From VRUE01 sp047519745 (GTDB lineage Bacteria > Actinomycetota > Thermoleophilia > Solirubrobacterales > 70-9), in NCBI GenBank assembly GCA_047519745.1, contig JAPVSJ010000020.1, positions 1 to 37,859 of the forward strand: 37,859 nt of DNA. Reading direction: 5' to 3'. Positions 1 to 7,442 of this stretch are shown here, piece by piece (positions within the stretch are counted from its first letter, which is position 1; every line of letters starts with the position of its first letter). A program made the position numbers and the translations under genes. Under the pieces are notes generated by a model that saw only the letters and a list, made by a program, of their open reading frames with translations, did no database searches and was not told the origin of the DNA.

Positions 1-4
1 ATTC

Positions 5-319
5 TCAGGCGAGGAGTTTGTCGACGAGCTGGGGGAGCTCGCGGGCCATCCGGGAGCGCGGGACCGCGAGGTCGATCCCGGCTGCGTCGGCGGCGTGCTT
101 GGTCTCGACGTCCACATGCGAGTAGAAGCCGAGGGTCGGCACGCCTGCTTGCGCGACTTCCTTGGCGTCCACAGCGTCGAGGTCACAGACGAGCAGGTCG
201 GCCTCGATCGGGTCCGGCAGGCTTGGCGTGACCACGACCTCGTGACCGGCACTCCGCAGGCTCTCCTCGACCCGACTGGAGAGCATCAGGTCGGTGACGA
301 TGGCCAGGACCCTGGCCAC
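5..319 (-). CDS. Small receiver-like (Rossmann-type) hypothetical protein
   Basis: A 104-residue soluble protein, read from a GTG start at 317-319. An upstream in-frame ATG would add 30 low-complexity residues that lie inside the inverted-repeat element, so the GTG is preferred. It begins with a hydrophobic strand (VLAIVTDLML), has a second strand ending in acidic residues (ADLLVCDLDAVD), then GVPTLGFYSHVD, and ends in a helix (RELPQLVDKLLA). This alternation resembles a degenerate response-regulator receiver fold; whether the aspartates are phospho-acceptors cannot be told. It lies downstream of another small minus-strand gene, separated by the 167-bp inverted-repeat element. No specific function is assigned. 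Confidence 0.6.
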   Translation of the reverse strand: MARVLAIVTDLMLSSRVEESLRSAGHEVVVTPSLPDPIEADLLVCDLDAVDAKEVAQAGVPTLGFYSHVDVETKHAADAAGIDLAVPRSRMARELPQLVDKLLA

Positions 320-485
320 TAGTGCCGTGTCCGGTGACGTTTGCCCGGTTCTGGCGCAGTCATCGTCGTGCCTGGCAAGGACGCAGACCCGAAGGCGTGG
401 CAGAGCCACGTCGAGTGGTCGAGGACGCCGCCAGGCGCGGCGAGGGCAAGCCAGAGAGGGCGAACGTTGCCTGACACGGCACTAG
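319..485. repeat. 167-bp element with long terminal inverted repeats (MITE-like)
   Basis: The two ends are 28-nt inverted repeats (319-346 and 458-485) matching at 24 of 28 positions. The outer 13 bases CTAGTGCCGTGTC are perfect, and a TCTGGC block just inside each arm also pairs after a short bulge. The middle of about 110 bp has no convincing gene. The element fills the space between two minus-strand genes: its right end supplies the TAG stop of the upstream gene and its left end touches the GTG start of the downstream one. It could be a miniature inverted-repeat transposable element or a large processed mRNA hairpin. Confidence 0.6.
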
Positions 486-844
486 ATCGAGCGGCGCTGG
501 CGGAACTCCTCGCGCACGCTCTCCGGCCGGCCCCACATCTGCACGACCTCGGACCGCCCCTCGCGCACCTCACGCACCTGCATCTCACCGGCGACCTCAT
601 CCGCATCGAGCTTCTCCAGCACCCCCATGACGCTCTCGGCGGCCGCGGCGTGCCCAAAGCTGTGAGCCACCAGCAGCCGCCAGTGCCAATCGGCTTCCGA
701 GTAAGGCTGAGCGTTGACCTGGCTCAACGCCACGGCCGTATCGACATACTGGCTCTCGTCCTCGATCCGCAGATCCAGCTCCAGATCCGTCCAATCGGAC
801 GGCAGGGAGTCGAGTACCTCTTGGAAGTCGGCAGCCAAGCTCAC
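482..844 (-). CDS. Hypothetical acidic protein, 120 residues
   Basis: Read from GTG at 842-844 (VSLAADFQEVLDSLP). Upstream in-frame starts would run into the neighbouring lipoprotein gene and add unconserved-looking sequence. The product is acidic and soluble with no signal peptide or membrane segment, and is probably mostly helical (FQEVLDSLPSDW, AAAESVMGVLEKLDADEVAGE). The C-terminus reads VVQMWGRPESVREEFRQRR. I do not recognise the family. It lies 23 nt downstream of the substrate-binding lipoprotein gene on the same strand and may be co-transcribed. Its stop codon is formed by the end of the 319-485 inverted-repeat element. Confidence 0.55.
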   Translation of the reverse strand: MSLAADFQEVLDSLPSDWTDLELDLRIEDESQYVDTAVALSQVNAQPYSEADWHWRLLVAHSFGHAAAAESVMGVLEKLDADEVAGEMQVREVREGRSEVVQMWGRPESVREEFRQRRSI

Positions 845-867
845 GATCGGAGCGTATCTGGCAGGCG

Positions 868-1827
868 TTACCGATTCAGCTGGAACGCTGATTCGATGTC
901 CAGCGGCCGTTCGAGCAACCCGTGTTCGAGGTCCCAGGCCGCCCATTCCTTCAGCACGCCCCGATCGAACGGCGCCGAATGTAGATCGGGCAGCAGCGCG
1001 TGCAGCTGGGCCGCCTGGTCGCCACGGTCGAGGCTGGGCACTTCGGCGAGCAGGTCGTCGAGCCCCTGCGCCGGATGGTCCGAGACGAATTCGTAGCCGC
1101 GCGTGGTCGCCGCGACCATCGATTCGACCAGCTCGGGGTCGCTCTCGATCGTCTGCCGGGAGGCGGTCAGGACCAGCTCCGGGTAGGGCGGCGCGCCGTA
1201 GCGGTTCACCTTGAAGATCCGCACCGGGACGCCCTGGCGGCGCAATGCCACGCCCTCGGCGTTCCAGAATCCCGTCGCCGCGTCGACCTTGCCGGCGGCG
1301 AGCGAGGCGACGGCGTTGAAGCCGATCGTCACCCGCTTGACGCGGCTTGGGTCGCCGCCGTCGGCGGCGACCTCGGAGTCGACCACGGCTTCGTCGGAGG
1401 GTAGGCCGGTGACGCCGGCCGTGTGGCCTTCGAGCTCGCGTGGGCGCCGCACCGGGCCGTTGCCGCGGGCGATCACTGCGGCGAGCGGGCGCTGCACGAT
1501 CGACATCGTCCCGACCACGTCGAGGCCGCGCTCGCGGGCGATCCCCAGGTCGTGGATGTCGAGGATGGCGAAGTCGGCACGCCCGGCGGCAAGCAGTTTC
1601 GGCGCGTCGGTCGATTCGCCCGGCTGGTGGATCGTCAGGTCGATTCCCCCGTCGCGGTAGTAGCCCTGGCGCTGCGCCGCGTAGATGCCCGAATGGACGG
1701 CGTTAGGCACGAAATCGAGCACGAGCGTCACGCCTTTCGGCGCGCCCGGTTCCGCGCCGTTCCCGCCACAACCGGCCGCGCCGGCGAGCAGCAGGACGGC
1801 CGCCAGCAGCGCGACAGCACGTCTCAT
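868..1827 (-). CDS. NMT1/THI5-like ABC-transporter substrate-binding lipoprotein
   Basis: A predicted extracytoplasmic solute-binding protein of the NMT1/THI5 group, whose members bind thiamine-pyrimidine precursors, sulfonates or similar small organics. Starting at the ATG at 1825-1827, the protein opens with MRRAV and a hydrophobic run ending in the lipobox LAGAAGC, so it should be lipid-anchored. The mature part has hallmarks of the family: VTLVLDFVPNAVHSGIYAAQRQGYY near the N-terminus (DFxPN..HxGxYxAxxxGYY), then LLAAGRADFAI and GFNAVASLAAGKVDAATGFW. An in-frame start 7 codons upstream is possible. No permease or ATPase gene is adjacent, so partners must be encoded elsewhere. Ligand not determined. 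Confidence 0.85.
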   Translation of the reverse strand: MRRAVALLAAVLLLAGAAGCGGNGAEPGAPKGVTLVLDFVPNAVHSGIYAAQRQGYYRDGGIDLTIHQPGESTDAPKLLAAGRADFAILDIHDLGIARERGLDVVGTMSIVQRPLAAVIARGNGPVRRPRELEGHTAGVTGLPSDEAVVDSEVAADGGDPSRVKRVTIGFNAVASLAAGKVDAATGFWNAEGVALRRQGVPVRIFKVNRYGAPPYPELVLTASRQTIESDPELVESMVAATTRGYEFVSDHPAQGLDDLLAEVPSLDRGDQAAQLHALLPDLHSAPFDRGVLKEWAAWDLEHGLLERPLDIESAFQLNR

Positions 1828-1919
1828 TCGACAGGGAAAACTATTCAATCTCCATTACGGATACACTCCCGCCCCGAAATCGAGTGTCAGGGATACGGGA
1901 CCTAGAGGAGGCATAACCA

Positions 1920-2684
1920 GTGCAGCAACGAGGACTTTCGGCATATCTCGCCGAGCTGATCGGCACTTTCCTGTTGGTGTTCTTCATCTGCAGCGTGGTC
2001 ATTCTGTTCCTGGCCACCGGCAGTCAGCCGCAGTTCGGATCGGACTTCGCGGTGATCGGCCTCGTTCACGCCTTCCTGTTGTTCGGGTTGATCGTGATGT
2101 TCGGCGTCGCCAGCGGTGGCCATTTCAACCCCGCCGTGACGCTGGCAGCGACCGTCATCAAACGGATCTCCCCGGTCGACGCGGTGATCTACATGCTCGC
2201 CCAGCTCTCCGGCGGCGTGCTCGGGGCGCTGCTCGCCAAGGGCCTGCTGCTCGACGAGGGCCGGGCCACGCACTACGGCGCAGCCACGGTCAGTCCGCTG
2301 CTCGGCAGCAACTTCCGTGGCTCGATCGTCGAGGCGGTCGGCACCTTCTGCCTCGTTCTGGTGATCCTCGCCGCGGTCTACTCGAAGAAGAGCGTCAAGG
2401 ACTGGGCGCCGCTGGCGATCGGCACCACGCTCGGCTTCATCGTCATGGTCGGCGGCCCGCTGACCGGCGGCTCCTTCAACCCGGCCCGCTGGTTCGGCCC
2501 CGCCCTGGTCGGAAACGAGTGGGGCGGCGTCTGGCCCTACCTGGTCGGCCCGATCGTCGGCTCGCTGCTTGCGGCGATCGTCTACAAGCTCGTGCTCGAG
2601 CCCGGCGGCCCCGCGCCGACCGAACCGCCCGAGCGGGTCAAGGCGCCCGCGGCGCCGAAGCCCGGCGCCGGCTCCACCGCCTGA
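1920..2684 (+). CDS. MIP-family aquaporin/glycerol channel
   Basis: An integral-membrane channel of the major intrinsic protein family, 254 residues, the usual length. Both half-membrane NPA loops are present: HFNPAVT in the first repeat and SFNPARW in the second, with six hydrophobic segments between and around them. The C-terminus carries a cytoplasmic Pro/Ala-rich tail. GTG at 1920 is the start because a strong ribosome-binding sequence (GAGGAGG, 1905-1911) sits 8 nt upstream. Water versus glycerol preference cannot be settled by eye; the arginine after the second NPA is present. It is transcribed divergently from the lipoprotein gene and followed by a strong hairpin. Confidence 0.9.
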   Translation: MQQRGLSAYLAELIGTFLLVFFICSVVILFLATGSQPQFGSDFAVIGLVHAFLLFGLIVMFGVASGGHFNPAVTLAATVIKRISPVDAVIYMLAQLSGGVLGALLAKGLLLDEGRATHYGAATVSPLLGSNFRGSIVEAVGTFCLVLVILAAVYSKKSVKDWAPLAIGTTLGFIVMVGGPLTGGSFNPARWFGPALVGNEWGGVWPYLVGPIVGSLLAAIVYKLVLEPGGPAPTEPPERVKAPAAPKPGAGSTA

Positions 2685-2709
2685 GCGTCCACCTCCTCTA
2701 GCTGCGCAA

Positions 2710-2735
2710 GCCGCCGGGCCGACTGGCCCGGCGGC
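2710..2735 (+). terminator. GC-rich hairpin after the aquaporin gene
   Basis: A perfect 11-bp stem, GCCGCCGGGCC (2710-2720) pairing with 2725-2735 around a GACT loop. It lies between the aquaporin stop and the fbiC start. There is no T-run, as is common for actinobacterial terminators, so termination is inferred from position and stem strength. Confidence 0.6.
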
Positions 2736-2752
2736 GGCATGCTTGCAGTAGC

Positions 2753-5071
2753 TTGAGCCTCGTGCGCCGGGTCACCTTCTCGAGGAACTACACGCTCTCC
2801 CTCTCCCGCACCTGCCAGTGCTACTGCAAGTACTGCGCCTTCGCGACCCACAAAGCTCATATCTACTCGCCCGATGAGGTTGAGCAGCGACTGGATGAGG
2901 CGCAGAAACGCAACGCCAAGGAGCTACTTGTGCTCACCGGTGAGCGCCCTGAGGTCAATCCGGTGGTCGCCGACAAGCTGGCCCGCTGGGGCCACCCTGA
3001 CTTCACCTCGTACGTGGTCTGGGCCTGCGAACGCGCGCTGGAGCGCGGGATCCTCCCGCACACCAACATCGGCGTCCTGGACCACGATGATCTTGCTCGA
3101 CTTCGAGAGGTCACCGCGTCTCAAGGGCTAATGCTCGAGTCGGCCTCCGAGCGCCTCATGGACACTGTCCATGCTGGCTCTCCAACCAAGCATCCGGCCA
3201 AACGCTTGGCGACGATCGAGGCAGCGGGGGAGCTGAAGATCCCGTTCACCAGCGGCATCCTCGTTGGTATTGGTGAGACCCAGGACGAGCAGGTGGCCTC
3301 CCTAGAAGCACTAGCCGAGCTTCATGCTGAATATGGCCACCTTCAAGAGATCATCCTCCAGAACTTCGTCCCGCACCCCCGCTATTACGGCCAAGAGGTC
3401 GCCGACATCGCGGATGCTTCGGCGCGCGAACGGTGGGGGGAGGACGGGGGTGTCCCTCCGCTTGCTGGGTTTTCCGCCAGGGACGCTGGGCCTTCGTCCG
3501 CGGGCGCCGATGGTGCGGAAAACAGGACGCCGCTGCGCGGAGGGACACCCCCATCCTCCCTGCCAGAGTGGGCGAGCCCCGTTGGCGTCGGGGATATCGA
3601 ACGATTGATCCGCGAGTGCAAACGGCTGATGCCGGATGTTGGGGTTCAGGTGCCGCCGAACCTGTCGGACGCGTGGGCTGAGTTGGTTGAAGCTGGGGCG
3701 ACGGATTTGGGTGGCTTGTCGGCCAATGGAGACCACATCTCCCCGGAGCACGCGTTCCCTAGTCCGCATGAGGTGCGGAAGGGGCTGGCGCCGAAGGGGT
3801 ATGCGCTGACGGAGAGATTGTGCGTTTACCCGCAGTACATGGACTCCGAGTGGATGGAGCAGGGAGTTCTCGACGTGATCAAGCTGAAGTACTGGAGCTT
3901 CATTCCACGGAGGGGGTCTGGGCGGCGAAGCGAGGAGGTCATCGACGGGAAGCTCGCTCCCGCGGCGATTGAGAAGGGGCGGGACGGGGTCGAGCTGACT
4001 GAGGATGAGCTGACTGCTCTCTTCGCTGAGACGCGCCCTGAGGTGATCGAGGAGATGCGAAGCGCTGCTGATGAGCTGCGGGAGGAGCTGGCGGGGGAGA
4101 CGGCGACGTTCGTCGTCAACCGCAACATCAACTTCACCAACATCTGCGTCGTCGGCTGTGCCTTCTGCGGGTTCGGGCAGGGGAAGCGGTCGCCCGACGC
4201 CTACGAGGTCTCCGAGGAGGACTTCGTCGCGCGGATCGAGGAGGCGGTCGAGTTCGGCGCCACCGAGCTCTGCATGCAGGGCGGGATCCATCCCGACCTG
4301 ACCCTGGAGGAGTACGGCAGGTGGCTGCGGTTGGCGAAGGACGTGGCGCCGCGGCTGCACCTGCACGCCTACTCGCCGATGGAGGTCCATTACATGTGCG
4401 AGCGCTCGGGCAAGCAGCCCGGTGAGGTCTTCGAGTACCTGCTCGAGTGCGGTCTGGGCTCGACGCCGGGCACCGCGGCCGAGGTGCTCGACGACGGCGT
4501 GCGCCAGCGGATCTCCCCGAACAAGCTGCCCGCCGACCGCTGGGTCGAGATCATCGAAGCCTCGCACCGTGCCGGGCTGCGCTCGACGTCGACCGTGATG
4601 TTCGGCCACATCGAGGAGCCGCGCGAGCTCGCCCGCCACATGCGGGTGGTGCGGGCGCTGCAGGAGCGGACCGGCGGGATCACCGAGTTCGTGCCGCTCA
4701 GCTTCATCCCCTTCAACACGATGCTCGGCCGTACCCATGGCATCGAGGAGATCTCGCCCGAGGAGAACCTCAAGCACACCGCCGCCTTTCGCCTCGCGCT
4801 GGGGCGGACGATCCCCAACCTGCAGGCGAGCTGGGTGAAGATGGGCCTCGAGGCGGCGACCGAGGCGCTGCGCTGGGGGGTCAACGACCTCGGCGGCACG
4901 CTGATGGAGGAGAACATCTCCCGCATGGCCGGCTCCCAGCACGGCGTGCGGTTGGAGCCCGAGCAGCTGATCGAGGCGGCGCGCGCGGCCGGCCGCGTCC
5001 CCGCCCAGCGCACGACCTTGTACGAGATCGTCGAGACGTATCCGCCGAGCGAGTCGGCGCTGATCGGGTAG
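2753..5071 (+). CDS. fbiC: FbiC: fused CofG-CofH FO synthase
   Basis: Two radical-SAM domains in one chain make FO (7,8-didemethyl-8-hydroxy-5-deazariboflavin), the chromophore of coenzyme F420, from tyrosine and the riboflavin intermediate 5-amino-6-ribitylamino-uracil. The CofG-like half carries CX3CX2C at C21/C25/C28 (RTCQCYCKYCAF). The CofH-like half carries C465/C469/C472 (ICVVGCAFCGFG) and a conserved MQGGIHPD. The 772-residue length fits actinobacterial FbiC. TTG at 2753 is the first usable start; GTG at 2762 is equally plausible and neither has a clear ribosome-binding site. Residues about 229-270 are encoded by a palindromic insertion (3438-3560) in the CofG half. Codon third positions look less GC-rich before about 4090 than after. 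The zinc alcohol dehydrogenase follows after 9 nt. Confidence 0.93.
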   Translation: MSLVRRVTFSRNYTLSLSRTCQCYCKYCAFATHKAHIYSPDEVEQRLDEAQKRNAKELLVLTGERPEVNPVVADKLARWGHPDFTSYVVWACERALERGILPHTNIGVLDHDDLARLREVTASQGLMLESASERLMDTVHAGSPTKHPAKRLATIEAAGELKIPFTSGILVGIGETQDEQVASLEALAELHAEYGHLQEIILQNFVPHPRYYGQEVADIADASARERWGEDGGVPPLAGFSARDAGPSSAGADGAENRTPLRGGTPPSSLPEWASPVGVGDIERLIRECKRLMPDVGVQVPPNLSDAWAELVEAGATDLGGLSANGDHISPEHAFPSPHEVRKGLAPKGYALTERLCVYPQYMDSEWMEQGVLDVIKLKYWSFIPRRGSGRRSEEVIDGKLAPAAIEKGRDGVELTEDELTALFAETRPEVIEEMRSAADELREELAGETATFVVNRNINFTNICVVGCAFCGFGQGKRSPDAYEVSEEDFVARIEEAVEFGATELCMQGGIHPDLTLEEYGRWLRLAKDVAPRLHLHAYSPMEVHYMCERSGKQPGEVFEYLLECGLGSTPGTAAEVLDDGVRQRISPNKLPADRWVEIIEASHRAGLRSTSTVMFGHIEEPRELARHMRVVRALQERTGGITEFVPLSFIPFNTMLGRTHGIEEISPEENLKHTAAFRLALGRTIPNLQASWVKMGLEAATEALRWGVNDLGGTLMEENISRMAGSQHGVRLEPEQLIEAARAAGRVPAQRTTLYEIVETYPPSESALIG
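3438..3560. repeat. Palindromic mini-element inserted in frame within fbiC
   Basis: Outer arms 3438-3461 and 3537-3560 are 24-nt inverted repeats with 23 pairs (one C-A mismatch, 3445/3553). A second nested arm pair, GTTTTCCGC at 3469-3477 and GCGGAAAAC at 3515-3523, extends the cruciform. The span is 123 nt, exactly 41 codons, so the reading frame survives. It adds a Gly/Pro/Ser-rich stretch just before the conserved segment beginning PEWASPV in the CofG half. The shape resembles protein-coding palindromic elements known from other bacteria. That it is mobile is inference. Confidence 0.7.
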
Positions 5072-5080
5072 GGGCGCGTC

Positions 5081-6067
5081 ATGCGGGCTATGGTCCTGGA
5101 GCGGCAGCGCGAGCCACTGCGGATCGCCGAGCTGCCCGACCCGGAGCCCGGCCCTGGCCAGGTTCTGCTCTCGGTGGCAGCGTGCGGGGTCTGCCGTACC
5201 GACCTGCACATCGTCGACGGCGAGCTGAGCGAGCCGAAGCTGCCGCTCGTGCCCGGCCACCAGATCGTCGGCACGGTGGCCGGGGTGGGGGAGGGCGCCG
5301 CGCGCTTCGCCGTCGGCGAGCGGGTCGGAGTCCCCTGGCTCGGTTGGACCGACGGGACCTGCCGCTACTGCGCCGGGGGTCGGGAGAACCTCTGCGACAA
5401 CGCTCGCTTCACCGGTTATGACCTCGACGGTGGCTACGGCGAGCTGGCGGTCGCCGACGAGCGCTTCTGCTTGCCGATCCCGGCCGGATACCCGGACGAG
5501 CAAGCGGCGCCGCTGCTCTGCGCTGGCCTGATCGGCTACCGGGCGCTGCGCCTCGTTGGCGATGCGGAGCGGATCGGCTTCTACGGCTTCGGCGCCTCCG
5601 CCCACATCCTCTGCCAGCTCGCCGTGCACCAGGGGCGGCGTGTCTTCGTCTTCACCCGCGCGGGCGACGAGGCGGGTCAGGAGTTCGCCCGCAGCCTCGG
5701 CGCCGAGTGGGCCGGCGCTTCGGGAGATGCACCCCCCGAGGAGCTCGACGGGGCGATCGTCTTCGCGCCGGTCGGGTCGCTGATGACCGAGGCGCTGCGG
5801 GTCAGCGCCAAGGGCGCGCGGATCATCAGCGCCGGCATCCACATGAGCGACATCCCCTCGTTCCCCTACGAGCAGCTCTGGGGTGAGCGGACGCTGGGCT
5901 CGGTCGCCAACCTGACGCGGCGCGACGGCGAGGAGTTCCTCGAGCTGGCACCGCAGGTTCCGATCCGCACCGAGGTCGAGGTCCACCCGCTGGAGGCAGC
6001 CAACGAGGCAATCGACTCGATCCGGGACGGGAGCCTCAAAGGTGCGGCCGTGCTCCGCATCTCCTAG
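5081..6067 (+). CDS. Zinc-dependent alcohol dehydrogenase (MDR family)
   Basis: A medium-chain dehydrogenase/reductase of 328 residues. The catalytic-zinc site is visible as CGVCRTDLH and GHQIVGTV (Cys, then His-Glu replaced by His-Gln in this variant). A partial structural-zinc segment reads CRYCAGGRENLCDN, and the Rossmann segment GFYGFGASAHI replaces the usual GxGxxG. The closest recognisable type is the bacterial AdhA-like zinc-binding alcohol dehydrogenase group. ATG at 5081 follows AGGGG close to the fbiC stop, 9 nt away, so the two are probably one transcript. Its 3' end overlaps the convergent cofE by 4 nt. The substrate is unknown; F420 is not implied by the fold. Confidence 0.85.
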   Translation: MRAMVLERQREPLRIAELPDPEPGPGQVLLSVAACGVCRTDLHIVDGELSEPKLPLVPGHQIVGTVAGVGEGAARFAVGERVGVPWLGWTDGTCRYCAGGRENLCDNARFTGYDLDGGYGELAVADERFCLPIPAGYPDEQAAPLLCAGLIGYRALRLVGDAERIGFYGFGASAHILCQLAVHQGRRVFVFTRAGDEAGQEFARSLGAEWAGASGDAPPEELDGAIVFAPVGSLMTEALRVSAKGARIISAGIHMSDIPSFPYEQLWGERTLGSVANLTRRDGEEFLELAPQVPIRTEVEVHPLEAANEAIDSIRDGSLKGAAVLRIS

Positions 6068-6801
6068 CGGAAAAGGTCCTCGTCGGGTGGGCGGCGGAGG
6101 GCGACTGCGCCGGGCCCATCCTCGGCGCTGACGAAGCGCTCCAGGCCGCGGACGATCGCCACCGGAACACGGCTCGTCTTGTCGCGGACGAGGTCGGCGG
6201 CCGCGGCGGCCTCGTCGGCGATCGCGATCTGGGTTGCTTCCAGGTCACGGCCGCTAGTGTCGGTGCGTCCGCGCCAATCGTCCAGTGGGGTGAGCCCCGC
6301 GCAGCCGATTGCCACCTCGACTTGGCCAAGTCGCCATGCGCGTCCGAAGCTGTCGGAAATCACGACCGCGACGGCAGGGAGGAGCTCGGCCCTGATGCGG
6401 CGCGCGGAAGCGTCCGGATCCTTCGGCAGCAAGCAGACCGTGTCCGGCTCCGGCAGGTTGGACGTGTCGACTCCGGCATTGGCGCAGACGAATCCATGGT
6501 GCGTCTCGACGATCAGCACGCCGCGCTCTGCGCGCAGCACCTCGCGGCTCTCGCCGAGGATCAGCTCGACCAGATTGGGCTCCTTCCCCAGCACCGCCGC
6601 GAGGCGCCGGGCCTCGGCGCCCGGGATCGCCGAGGAGAGCCGTCGGACCCGGCCCTCCACCTTGGAGACGATCTTCTGCGAGACGACGACGACATCGCCG
6701 TCGAGCAGCTCCGCGCGGGCGGCGATCTCCGCTCCGATCGATATCTGCTCGCCGAACTCCGGCAGGTCGGCGACGGGGATGACACGCAAGCCGTCGCTCA
6801 T
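6064..6801 (-). CDS. cofE: CofE: coenzyme F420-0:L-glutamate ligase
   Basis: Adds L-glutamate residues to F420-0 using GTP, the last assembly step. The 245-residue product starts MSDGLRVIPV and shows family segments ISIGAEIAARAELLDGDVVVVSQKIVSK, ILGESREVLR, the ETHHGFVCANAGVDTSN block and the ISDSFGRAWRLGQVEVAIG block. It is a stand-alone CofE, lacking the C-terminal nitroreductase-like domain fused to it in mycobacterial FbiB. The ATG at 6799-6801 overlaps the cofC stop as ATGA, indicating translational coupling. It is the last gene of npdG-cofD-cofC-cofE and converges on the alcohol dehydrogenase gene. Confidence 0.95.
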   Translation of the reverse strand: MSDGLRVIPVADLPEFGEQISIGAEIAARAELLDGDVVVVSQKIVSKVEGRVRRLSSAIPGAEARRLAAVLGKEPNLVELILGESREVLRAERGVLIVETHHGFVCANAGVDTSNLPEPDTVCLLPKDPDASARRIRAELLPAVAVVISDSFGRAWRLGQVEVAIGCAGLTPLDDWRGRTDTSGRDLEATQIAIADEAAAAADLVRDKTSRVPVAIVRGLERFVSAEDGPGAVALRRPPDEDLFR

Positions 6802-7442
6802 ATCCCCAGCGCCTTCGCCGTCCGCTTGGCGCGACCCGAGTCTTCTTCGTCGAGGACACGGGTCAGCGCCACCACGTCCGCCGGCGTGTCGAGGTCGAGG
6901 CCGAGCGAGGGCAGCTCCTCGACGGCATAGGGCACGCCGGCGTCGCGGGCGGCGGCGACGTGGCGGGCGCAGCTGCCCTCGCCAAAGGCCGGCCGGATCG
7001 TCCCGGGCGGGGCGAGGGCGAGAGCGTTGGTGCCGGTTCCATGGCGGTCGGGGACGATCGCGACGAAGCGCGCCGGCAGGCCGGTCAGCAGGCTGTCGAG
7101 CTCCTTGGGGTCGAGCAGCGGGCAGTCCCCGGGCAGGAGGACGACGCACTCGGCGCCATCCGCTTCGGCCCTGGCGATCCCAGCCAGCGCGGCGGTCACG
7201 TGGCCCTCGTCGGCGAGGTCGGGAAGCATCTCCGCATCGCTCGCCGCGACGATCTCCTGCGCTCTCGGGTCGCCGCTGACCACGATCGTCCGCTCGATCG
7301 ATCGCGCCGCGGCGATCGCCTCGAGCGTGTCTTCCAGCATCGCCGCGACCAACGCCTCGCGCCTTTCGTCATCGATTCCCCCGGCGAGTCGCTGCTTCGC
7401 CCCGGAGAAGCGCTTCACCGGCAGTACGGCGGTCGCCTTCAC
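6798..7442 (-). CDS. cofC: CofC/FbiD: 2-phospholactate (or PEP) guanylyltransferase
   Basis: Activates the C3 side chain of F420 as a GDP derivative; in actinobacteria studied so far the substrate is phosphoenolpyruvate (enzyme FbiD). The 214-residue product has the nucleotidyltransferase pattern: VLPVKRFSGAKQRL at the N-terminus (KxFxxAKxRL), LLPGDCPLLDP in the middle (metal-binding Asp) and PDRHGTGTNAL. The GTG start (7440-7442) overlaps the cofD stop, and its own stop overlaps the cofE start. Substrate choice cannot be read from the sequence by eye. Confidence 0.93.
   Translation of the reverse strand: MKATAVLPVKRFSGAKQRLAGGIDDERREALVAAMLEDTLEAIAAARSIERTIVVSGDPRAQEIVAASDAEMLPDLADEGHVTAALAGIARAEADGAECVVLLPGDCPLLDPKELDSLLTGLPARFVAIVPDRHGTGTNALALAPPGTIRPAFGEGSCARHVAAARDAGVPYAVEELPSLGLDLDTPADVVALTRVLDEEDSGRAKRTAKALGI

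Noticed and set aside
3311..5986. 891-codon minus-strand open frame
   Set aside because: Shadow of fbiC and the dehydrogenase; no recognisable domain.
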